Positions 1 through 5,300 of a stretch of 6,913 nucleotides of DNA are shown one piece after another. Source of the stretch: an uncultured Faecalibacterium sp. (GTDB taxonomy: Bacteria > Bacillota > Clostridia > Oscillospirales > Ruminococcaceae); NCBI GenBank assembly GCA_937917475.1, contig CALDNF010000036.1:1-6913 (forward strand). The letters run 5' to 3'. The notes under the pieces were generated by a model that saw only the letters and a program-made list of their open reading frames with translations, did not search any database and had not been told where the DNA came from. The position numbers and the translations under genes were made by a program. Every line of letters begins with the position of its first letter. Position 1 is the first letter of the stretch.

Positions 1-34
1 CGCCGACGCGGCGCAGACGAATCTTAACTGCCAT
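1..34 (-). CDS. rpsP: 30S ribosomal protein S16, N-terminal fragment (partial)
   Basis: The reverse strand reads ATG then codons for MAVKIRLRRVG, the typical N-terminus of bacterial ribosomal protein S16, a small-subunit protein that binds 16S rRNA and helps 30S assembly. Only 11 codons are in the window; the rest lies beyond base 1. The start is supported by an AGGAGGA-type Shine-Dalgarno (GGAGGA at 43-48, reverse strand) 8 nt upstream. It follows ffh with an 86-nt gap on the same strand, the usual ylxM-ffh-rpsP order of Firmicutes, so it is probably co-transcribed. The identification rests on a short peptide but is strongly backed by context. Confidence 0.88.
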   Translation of the reverse strand, partial: MAVKIRLRRVG

Positions 35-61
35 GGTAAATATCCTCCAAAAATTCTTGTG

Positions 62-82
62 ATGCCCTTTTGGGCGTTTTTA
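62..82 (+). terminator. Terminator-like hairpin in the ffh-rpsP gap, plus-strand orientation
   Basis: On the plus strand ATGCCC (62-67) pairs with GGGCGT (72-77), including one G-T pair, around a TTTT loop, and is followed at once by TTTTTATTTA. That is the shape of a short intrinsic terminator reading left to right, which is antisense to the ylxM-ffh-rpsP operon. On the minus strand the same hairpin lacks an immediate T-tract, so it should not stop ffh to rpsP read-through; there it may simply be a stem-loop between the two cistrons. The stem is short, so function is uncertain. Confidence 0.45.
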
Positions 83-120
83 TTTATCTGTACAAACCCG
101 GCTTGGGTCTTATACCAACA

Positions 121-1476
121 TTATTTCAGGCCCCGGAACGCATTGGGGTTGCCCATCATGCCGCCCAGACGGCGGGCAAATCCCTTGGGGCTCTTCTTGA
201 ACTGCTTCATCATCTTCTGCATCATCTCAAACTGCTTGAGCAGCTTGTTGACGTCCTCTACCCGGGTACCGCTGCCCGCCGCAATGCGGCGTTTGCGTTT
301 GGGGTTGATGATGGAGGGCTTTGCCCGCTCTTCTTTGGTCATGGAATAGATCATGGCCTCGATGCGGTCAAAGGCTTTTTCGTCGAACTGGCTGGCGTCA
401 ATGCCTGCACCGCCCGGCAGCATGGAGAGCATGGCTCCCGCACCGCCCATCTTGCGGATCTGTGCGAACTGATCCAGCATATCGTTCATGTCGAACTTGT
501 TTTCCAGCATCCGCTTGGCGGTCTCTTCGGCAGCCTTCTCGTCGGCAGCGTCCTGCGCACGCTCGATCAGGCTGAGCACATCGCCCATGCCAAGGATACG
601 GCTTGCCATCCGGGAGGGATGGAACACCTCAAGGTCGTCCAGCTTCTCGCCGGTGCCCTGAAACTTGATGGGCTTGCCGGTGACAGACAGCACCGAGAGG
701 GCTGCACCGCCCCGGGTGTCGCCGTCGGTCTTGGTCAGGATGATGCCATCGATGCCCACCGTCTCGTTGAAGGTCTTGGCAACATTGACTGCATCCTGAC
801 CGGCCATGGCGTCCACCACCAGCAGGGTCTCATCCACCGGCACGGCCTCTTTGATCTGGACCAGCTCCTGCATGAGGACCTCGTCGATCTGGAGACGGCC
901 AGCGGTATCGAGGATCACGATGTCATTGCCGTAGTCTTTGGCATGAGCCAGAGCCTTTTTGGCAATGACCGGGGGCTTTTCACCGGGCAGGGTAAACACC
1001 GGCGCACCGGCCTGTCTGCCCACCACCTGCAGCTGATCGATAGCCGCAGGACGATAGATATCGCAGGCTACCAGCATGGGACGGCGGCCCTGCTTGATGA
1101 AGTATTTTGCCAGCTTTGCGGCATGGGTGGTTTTACCGTTGCCCTGCAGGCCGCAGAGCATGATGATCGTCTGGCCCTTGTTCTTGATGATCAGCCGGGG
1201 AGCCTCCTCGCCGCCCATCAGGGCAACCAGCTCCTCGTTGACGATCTTGACCACCTGCTGCGCCGGAGTCAGGCTTTCCATCACTTCCTGACCCATGGCC
1301 CGCTCCGAGACCTTTGCGCAGAATTCCTTGGCCACCTTGTAGTTGACGTCGGCTTCCAGCAGAGCCATCCGGACTTCCCGCATGGCGGCCTTGATATCGG
1401 CTTCGGTCAGCTTTCCGTGGCCCCGCAGCTTTTTGAACACACCGGCAAGGCGGTCGGTCAAAGATTCAAATGCCAT
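121..1476 (-). CDS. ffh: Signal recognition particle GTPase Ffh (SRP54)
   Basis: Ffh binds 4.5S/6S SRP RNA and signal sequences of nascent membrane proteins, then docks with FtsY so that both GTPases hydrolyse GTP and hand the ribosome to SecYEG. The 451-aa product has the normal length and domain order. The N domain carries ALLEADV (38-44). The G domain carries GLQGNGKTT (P-loop, 109-117), DIYRPAA (139-145), DTAGR (190-194) and TKTDGD (248-253; TKLDGD is the commoner form). The methionine-rich M domain (about 300-440) includes the RNA-binding motif RIAAGSGT (397-404). The ATG start follows a GAGGAG Shine-Dalgarno at 1486-1491, 9 nt away. It lies 28 nt downstream of ylxM and 86 nt upstream of rpsP on the same strand, so it sits in a housekeeping operon. 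Confidence 0.98.
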   Translation of the reverse strand: MAFESLTDRLAGVFKKLRGHGKLTEADIKAAMREVRMALLEADVNYKVAKEFCAKVSERAMGQEVMESLTPAQQVVKIVNEELVALMGGEEAPRLIIKNKGQTIIMLCGLQGNGKTTHAAKLAKYFIKQGRRPMLVACDIYRPAAIDQLQVVGRQAGAPVFTLPGEKPPVIAKKALAHAKDYGNDIVILDTAGRLQIDEVLMQELVQIKEAVPVDETLLVVDAMAGQDAVNVAKTFNETVGIDGIILTKTDGDTRGGAALSVLSVTGKPIKFQGTGEKLDDLEVFHPSRMASRILGMGDVLSLIERAQDAADEKAAEETAKRMLENKFDMNDMLDQFAQIRKMGGAGAMLSMLPGGAGIDASQFDEKAFDRIEAMIYSMTKEERAKPSIINPKRKRRIAAGSGTRVEDVNKLLKQFEMMQKMMKQFKKSPKGFARRLGGMMGNPNAFRGLK

Positions 1477-1504
1477 TGTTCGGTGCTCCTCTCAAGTAAT
1501 AAAT

Positions 1505-1888
1505 TCAGCTCTCGTTCACTTCGTCAATGGAGCGGATGACGGTCAGCATCTTATTTAAGGTGTCCGCATACTCCGTGGTGGTGAGTCTGGCATAGGGGCC
1601 GGTGCACTCAAACCGTGCATCGATGACCATCTGCTCCAGCTCTTCCAGCTTTTCCTGCACCCGGCGATACCGGGCCGCAAAGCCCACCTTGGCTTCCAGC
1701 TCCTTGAGGGTCGTCTCGCCATGCTTGATGGCATCCCTCGCACCCTGTCGGGTGATGCCGAAGTTTTCTCCGATCTCGCTGAGGGAGAGGTCATCGTTAT
1801 AATACTGACGCAGCATCTCACGCTGTTTTTCGGTGAGCACCTCGCCGTAAAAATCGAGCAGATAGCCCATTTCCAGATCCTTTGCCAC
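1505..1888 (-). CDS. ylxM: YlxM (UPF0122) HTH protein, SRP-associated
   Basis: The 127-aa product matches the YlxM/UPF0122 family, small helix-turn-helix proteins encoded beside ffh in Firmicutes and Mollicutes and linked to SRP function. The N-terminal MAKDLEMGYLLDFYG and LTEKQREML block is typical. A sigma-70 region-4-like HTH spans about residues 34-55 (SLSEIGENFGITRQGARDAIKH), followed by a charged, probably coiled helical region (about 58-92). I chose the GTG at 1886-1888: a GGAGGT Shine-Dalgarno (1896-1901) sits 7 nt upstream, and the family begins M-x-K-x-x-E-M-G. The longer reading from a TTG at 1903 would contain that Shine-Dalgarno inside the gene. It is the first gene of the operon, directly behind a near-consensus promoter; ffh follows after 28 nt. 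Confidence 0.93.
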   Translation of the reverse strand: MAKDLEMGYLLDFYGEVLTEKQREMLRQYYNDDLSLSEIGENFGITRQGARDAIKHGETTLKELEAKVGFAARYRRVQEKLEELEQMVIDARFECTGPYARLTTTEYADTLNKMLTVIRSIDEVNES

Positions 1889-1906
1889 TGCCCTGACCTC
1901 CAATGA

Positions 1907-1930
1907 TTGTAAAGCTTTTTTGCTTTACAA
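1907..1930. promoter_or_regulatory. Perfect 9-bp inverted repeat at the predicted 5' end of ylxM mRNA
   Basis: TTGTAAAGC (1907-1915) and GCTTTACAA (1922-1930) are exact reverse complements separated by six T's. With the -10 box at 1935-1940 reading leftwards, the expected start of transcription falls at about 1928, so the dyad begins at or near the first transcribed base. It could be a protein operator overlapping the start site, or a 5'-terminal stem-loop that stabilises the message. The repeat is read directly; its function is inference. Confidence 0.6.
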
Positions 1931-1934
1931 AAGA

Positions 1935-1963
1935 AGTATACCAGAGGCTTTTCCTCTTGTCAA
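1935..1963 (-). promoter_or_regulatory. Near-consensus sigma-A promoter of ylxM-ffh-rpsP
   Basis: On the reverse strand TTGACA (1958-1963) and TATACT (1935-1940) are separated by exactly 17 bp, a six-of-six -35 and five-of-six -10. The GTG of ylxM is 46 nt beyond the -10 box, leaving a short leader of about 40 nt. The 17-bp spacer itself holds a small dyad, AGAGG-AAAAG-CCTCT, which could be a regulator site or chance. A strong promoter fits a core targeting and ribosomal-protein operon. Confidence 0.88.
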
Positions 1964-2026
1964 GGGATTTTTGCATCACAATGCCGATTTTTCCGGCAAA
2001 ATTTCTCCGTTTTCCCCAAAGCCTCC

Positions 2027-2055
2027 TTGACGCTAGGGGGAGATTGCGGTACATT
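2027..2055 (+). promoter_or_regulatory. Candidate sigma-A promoter for the cysteine-synthase-like/MATE operon
   Basis: TTGACG (2027-2032) and TACATT (2050-2055) lie 17 bp apart on the plus strand, five of six and four of six consensus bases. No better pair is apparent between the divergent ylxM promoter and the gene start at 2213. If used, it gives a leader of about 150 nt containing the palindromic repeat at 2064-2116. The -10 is poor, so this is a candidate only. Confidence 0.42.
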
Positions 2056-2063
2056 TAAGAATA

Positions 2064-2116
2064 GCCCTCTCAGTCTCGCTCCGCTCGCCAGCTCTCCCAA
2101 AGGGAGAGCTCTTGGC
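2064..2116. repeat. Palindromic intergenic repeat (MITE/REP-like) with perfect hairpin
   Basis: The segment starts GCCCTCTCAG, continues through a GCTCCGCTCGCC block, and ends in a perfect palindrome: AGCTCTCCC (2090-2098), AAA, GGGAGAGCT (2102-2110), then CTTGGC. I recognise this style of short GC-rich palindrome (CTCTCAG followed by CTCCC-AAA-GGGAG) as resembling dispersed intergenic repeats of Faecalibacterium-type gut Clostridia, but only one copy is in the window, so the dispersed nature cannot be shown here. It contains no gene. In the plus-strand transcript it would form a stable 9-bp stem-loop inside the leader of the gene at 2213; no T-tract follows, so it is not a standard terminator. 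Confidence 0.55.
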
Positions 2117-2212
2117 AGACCGGGCAGGTTTGAGCAGAACGCAGAAGTTTTTCCGCCCAGACGACGGCGGGCCCTGCAGTTTTGGCAGACAATATCAGAA
2201 TCGAGGTGTCCC

Positions 2213-3118
2213 ATGCCCATCTACCCCAATTTTTATCAGACCCTGCTGCCCTGCCCCATCGTGGAGCTGCGGGGATATCTTGCGGCCTGCGGACTGCGGG
2301 GGCGGCTGTACGCCTATCTGGATTTCGGCGGCCCTACCGGAACTTCCCGGGATGCGCTGGCAGAAGGAATGTTGGCCTTGGCCGCTGAGCATGGTGGGCT
2401 GCTGGACCGTCAGCCCATCATCGAGGCATCCTCCGGAGCCTTTGCCACAGCCCTGACGCTGGCCGGCCTCACCGCTGGGCATCCGGTGGTGCTGGCCATG
2501 CCGGAGGATGCCCCCGCCCTGCGGCAGGAGACCCTGCTGCGGCTGGGTGCCAAGATTCTCCACTCCCCTGCCCGGGCCGGGCTGGCCGGAGCCCGCACAC
2601 TGGCTGAAAAGACCGCTGCCGAAAAAGGCTGGTACTACATGAACTGGCTGGTCAACGACGACAATCCCGAATATCACCGCCGGGTCACCGGGCCTGCCCT
2701 CGTCAAGGCCATTGCCCGGGAGAACGCCAGCCTTGTGGACACTGTGACCATCAGCGTGGGCAGCGGCGGCACCATCACCGGCGTAGGCGAGGCCATCAAG
2801 GGCTGGACCAATGATGTCCGGGTGGTGGCCGTGGAGCCCTACGAAAGTCAGGCCCTTGCAGGCGGCTTTGTGGGTAGCCATGGCATCCCGGAGATGGGCT
2901 TCGGGTTCGTGCCCAAAAACTTTAATTCTTATGTGGTGGACAATGTTGCCGCCGTCTCCACCACCGACGCCAACCGTGCCGCCCAGCGGGTGCTGCGGAC
3001 CGACGCCATCCCCGCCGCCCCCAGTGCCGGGGCTGCTCTTCACGCCGCCGCCCAGCTCATCGCCAACGGCACCAGCCGCTCGGCTCTGGCTGTGTTCAGC
3101 GGAAGAGTGAATGTGTAA
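2213..3118 (+). CDS. Cysteine-synthase-fold protein lacking the PLP lysine (putative pseudoenzyme)
   Basis: The 301-aa product aligns along its length with O-acetylserine sulfhydrylase/cystathionine beta-synthase fold-type II PLP enzymes (about 310 aa). Recognisable parts are EASSGAFATALTLA (71-84, matching EPTSGNTGIALA), MPED (96-99), a NPEYHRRVTGP block (151-161), the phosphate loop SVGSGGTITG (181-190), AVEP (206-209), GFGFVP (229-234) and PSAGAA (270-275). The segment matching the NPxxSxKD lysine motif reads GPTGTSRD (40-47), so the Schiff-base lysine is arginine 46 (CGG, 2348-2350). No lysine at all precedes K114, and the Asn of the substrate/PLP loop is Ala76. Classical PLP catalysis is therefore unlikely; a binding or regulatory role is an inference. 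The ATG at 2213 follows GAGGTG (2203-2208). The frame is intact, so this is not simple decay. It is first in an operon with the MATE gene 16 nt downstream. Automated annotation would probably call it cysteine synthase. Confidence 0.85.
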   Translation: MPIYPNFYQTLLPCPIVELRGYLAACGLRGRLYAYLDFGGPTGTSRDALAEGMLALAAEHGGLLDRQPIIEASSGAFATALTLAGLTAGHPVVLAMPEDAPALRQETLLRLGAKILHSPARAGLAGARTLAEKTAAEKGWYYMNWLVNDDNPEYHRRVTGPALVKAIARENASLVDTVTISVGSGGTITGVGEAIKGWTNDVRVVAVEPYESQALAGGFVGSHGIPEMGFGFVPKNFNSYVVDNVAAVSTTDANRAAQRVLRTDAIPAAPSAGAALHAAAQLIANGTSRSALAVFSGRVNV

Positions 3119-3134
3119 CTTCAAGGAGCATCCT

Positions 3135-4463
3135 ATGACCAAAGACATGACCTCCGGCAGCATCACACCGCTGCTGGTCAAATTTACCATCCCGCTGGTG
3201 CTGGGCAACCTGTTCCAGCTGACCTACAACGCCGCCGACAGCATCATCGTGGGCAAATTCGTGGGCGAAGAAGCCCTTGCCGCCGTGGGCACTTCCAACC
3301 CACTGATGACACTGGCCATCCTGTTCATCAACGGTATGTGTCTGGGAGCCGGTATTCTGGTCAGCACGGCATTCGGCGCAGGCGACCGGAAGCTGGTGGA
3401 GCGGCAGGTATCCACCACCGCCATTGCGGGTGCAGTGTTCTCACTGGCATTTTCCGCTCTCTGCATCCTGCTGGCGAATCCCCTGCTCCGGCTTTTGCAG
3501 GTGCCCACAGCCATCCTGCCCATTGCAGTGAACTACCTGCGCATCGTGTTTGCGGGGCTGATCTTCACCTTCTTTTATAACTTTCTTGCCGCCACCATGC
3601 GGGCTTTGGGCGACAGCCAGAGTGCGCTTTACTTTCTGATGATCAGTTCCGTGCTGAACATCGGCGGCGACCTGTTTTTTGTCCGGGCTCTGGGCTGGGG
3701 TTCCGAGGGCTGCGCCCTGTCCACCGTCCTCAGCGAGGCGTTGTGCTGCGTACTCTGCGCCGTTTACATCCAGTTCCGGGTGCCGGTGCTCCGGCTGGGG
3801 CGGCGGTGGCTGGTCTTTGACGGTTCCCTGCTCCGCAAGACTGTGAGCTACGGCTGGACCAGTGCCATGCAGCAGGCCACCGTCCAGCTGGGCAAGATCG
3901 CCGTACAGGCCATCGTGAACACCATGGGCGTCAACGCCATGGCGGCTTTTACCGCCTCCAGCCGGATCGACGATTTTGCCTACATCCCGCAGCAGAACAT
4001 CGGCCATGCCATGACCACCCTCATGGCTCAGAACGAAGGTGCCGGCAAAAAAGACCGGGTACGGCAGGGCTTTTTCTGCGGCCTGAAGATCGAGATGATC
4101 TACGCCATCGCCATCACCGCCCTCTGCTTCTTTGGGGCCGAACCCATCATCCGGATGTTCGCCGATGAGCCCGAGGTCATTGCTCTGGGCGTGCGGTTCC
4201 TGCGGCTGGTATCCCTGTTCTACCTGATGCCTGCCCTGACCAACGGCATCCAGGGCGGTTTCCGCGGCGTGGGCGATTTGAAGATCACCCTGAACAGCAG
4301 TATGCTGAACATGGCGGGCCGTGTGGCTGCCGCCGCCCTGTTTGTGCTGGTGATGAAGATGGATATTGAAGCTCTGCCCTACAGCTATGTCGTGGGCTGG
4401 CTGTTGATGCTGGCGTATCAGGCCCCTCTGATGGTAAAGTACCTCAAGGGCGGAAAGCTGTAA
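3135..4463 (+). CDS. MATE-family efflux transporter
   Basis: The 442-aa product is a complete multidrug-and-toxin-extrusion transporter of usual length, predicted to span the membrane with 12 helices in two homologous lobes and to export an organic compound driven by H+ or Na+. The first helix has the family pattern P20, G24, Q28, Y31, D35, G40; D35 corresponds to the conserved N-lobe acidic residue. Internal duplication is visible: FGAGDRKLVERQ (80-91) against NEGAGKKDRVRQ (300-311), and RALGD (156-160) against RGVGD (377-381), with GRVAAAA (395-401) late in the C lobe. I chose the ATG at 3135 because AAGGAG (3123-3128) sits 6 nt upstream; an ATG at 3111 overlaps the previous gene and contains this site. 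It follows the cysteine-synthase-like gene by 16 nt on the same strand, so they are probably co-transcribed. The substrate cannot be told from sequence. Confidence 0.96.
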   Translation: MTKDMTSGSITPLLVKFTIPLVLGNLFQLTYNAADSIIVGKFVGEEALAAVGTSNPLMTLAILFINGMCLGAGILVSTAFGAGDRKLVERQVSTTAIAGAVFSLAFSALCILLANPLLRLLQVPTAILPIAVNYLRIVFAGLIFTFFYNFLAATMRALGDSQSALYFLMISSVLNIGGDLFFVRALGWGSEGCALSTVLSEALCCVLCAVYIQFRVPVLRLGRRWLVFDGSLLRKTVSYGWTSAMQQATVQLGKIAVQAIVNTMGVNAMAAFTASSRIDDFAYIPQQNIGHAMTTLMAQNEGAGKKDRVRQGFFCGLKIEMIYAIAITALCFFGAEPIIRMFADEPEVIALGVRFLRLVSLFYLMPALTNGIQGGFRGVGDLKITLNSSMLNMAGRVAAAALFVLVMKMDIEALPYSYVVGWLLMLAYQAPLMVKYLKGGKL

Positions 4464-4502
4464 TAAAAGAAAAAGCCCCCTGACGCAAATGCGAAAAGGG
4501 GG
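4462..4502 (-). terminator. Intrinsic terminator of the DUF3592/TF-like/HAD operon, between convergent genes
   Basis: CCCCCT (4476-4481) pairs with AGGGGG (4497-4502), and an inner CGC/GCG stem (4484-4486 with 4491-4493) caps the loop. Read on the minus strand, the stem is followed by CTTTTTCTTTTATTA, a good T-tract that runs into the stop codon of the convergent MATE gene (4461-4463). On the plus strand the following bases (ACATCTTATT) are a poor T-tract, so termination of the MATE operon here is possible but weaker. It begins 15 nt past the HAD stop codon. Confidence 0.85.
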
Positions 4503-4517
4503 ACATCTTATTCAGCT

Positions 4518-5300
4518 TTAAATCAGTCCATTTTCCACACAATAATGGTAGATTCCGTCTTCAGCGCAGAAACCGCAGACGGTAGTTGCCACGGCCTTGA
4601 GACGGTCAGAGCCATTTGCCATCGCAACGCCGGTGCCCACCGCCTGAAGCATCTCGATATCGTTGTTGCCATCGCCAAATGCAATGGCCTGCTCCGGGGT
4701 ATAGCCGTAAAATTCCAGCATTTTTTCAATGCCGATGCCCTTACCGCCGTTGCCGGGAATGACATCCACCGCACGGTCCCACCAACCGGCGATCTTTGCA
4801 TTTTTCACTCCCTGCATCAGGCGGGCGTGCTCGGCTTCCCGGCTGCCCAGCATGAGCTGAAAAATCGTCTCCTGCCGCCGCACCTGTTCAAAGTCCGGGG
4901 CTACCTGCACCTCGACCTTTGCAATGGCAGCATAGTCCACAAGATCCCTGTCCCGGCCATTGGCCAGCAGGCGGTCCCGGGTAGCCAGCATCACCGGACG
5001 GCCCAGAGCCGCCGCATTGGAAAGAAGGGTATCCACATCCTCCGGAGAGATGGGGTTCGCAAAGATGGTCCGGCCCTCCCGGTCATAGCAATACGAGCCA
5101 TTATAGGTCAGAAAAGCATCAAAGTCCACACCGTCAATTTCGGGCAGCTCCGCCGGAGCCCGGCCCGTGGCGATACAGATGCGGACCCCATTTTTCTGTA
5201 AGCGATGCAGCGTCTCCACCATTTTAGCCGTGATTTGCTTTTTCTCCATATCGATCAGGGTTCCGTCAATATCAAAAAAGGCGATTTTCAGATCGGTCAT
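4518..5300 (-). CDS. Cof-type HAD-superfamily phosphatase (HAD-IIB)
   Basis: The 260-aa product is a soluble Mg-dependent hydrolase of the Cof/YbiV-like class, which dephosphorylates sugar phosphates, nucleotides or cofactor phosphates; the exact substrate is not predictable. All four HAD motifs are present: FFDIDGTL with nucleophile D10 and acid/base D12, ATGR (44-47) with T45, Lys187 in GNGGKGIGI, and GDGNND (209-214) supplying metal ligands D210 and D214. A type IIB cap lies between motifs II and III (about 80-180). The ATG is preceded by AAGGAG (5309-5314, reverse strand) 8 nt away. Its start overlaps the stop of the upstream trigger-factor-like gene in an ATGA (5297-5300), which implies translational coupling. 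It is the last gene of its operon and is followed by a terminator. Confidence 0.95.
   Translation of the reverse strand: MTDLKIAFFDIDGTLIDMEKKQITAKMVETLHRLQKNGVRICIATGRAPAELPEIDGVDFDAFLTYNGSYCYDREGRTIFANPISPEDVDTLLSNAAALGRPVMLATRDRLLANGRDRDLVDYAAIAKVEVQVAPDFEQVRRQETIFQLMLGSREAEHARLMQGVKNAKIAGWWDRAVDVIPGNGGKGIGIEKMLEFYGYTPEQAIAFGDGNNDIEMLQAVGTGVAMANGSDRLKAVATTVCGFCAEDGIYHYCVENGLI

Noticed and set aside
96..108. Small ACCC-N5-GGGT hairpin after the ffh stop codon.
   Set aside because: Only 4 bp of stem and no T-tract; could easily arise by chance.
70..1539. A 489-codon plus-strand open frame antisense to ffh.
   Set aside because: It is a shadow of GC-rich ffh codons: no Shine-Dalgarno, Leu/His/Gly-rich composition typical of antisense frames, while the minus strand encodes an unmistakable full-length Ffh.
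1889..1903. Longer start of ylxM at a TTG (1903).
   Set aside because: This would place the GGAGGT Shine-Dalgarno within the coding region; the GTG at 1888 has proper spacing and matches the family N-terminus.
1818..2220. Two short minus-strand frames (78 and 86 codons) across the ylxM upstream region.
   Set aside because: They are translations of promoter and palindromic-repeat sequence; the peptides such as PLGELASGARLRG are typical spurious repeat-derived products.
2213..3118. Treating the cysteine-synthase-like gene as a decayed pseudogene.
   Set aside because: The frame is uninterrupted, has a good start signal, near-normal length and several conserved motifs; loss of the lysine is a specific substitution rather than general decay.
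3111..3134. ATG at 3111 as the MATE start.
   Set aside because: It overlaps the upstream gene and encodes the Shine-Dalgarno of the ATG at 3135; the extra eight residues do not look like a MATE N-terminus.
2195..3208. A 337-codon minus-strand open frame opposite the cysteine-synthase-like gene.
   Set aside because: Glycine/histidine-rich antisense composition with no family motifs; it runs across the junction of two well-supported plus-strand genes.
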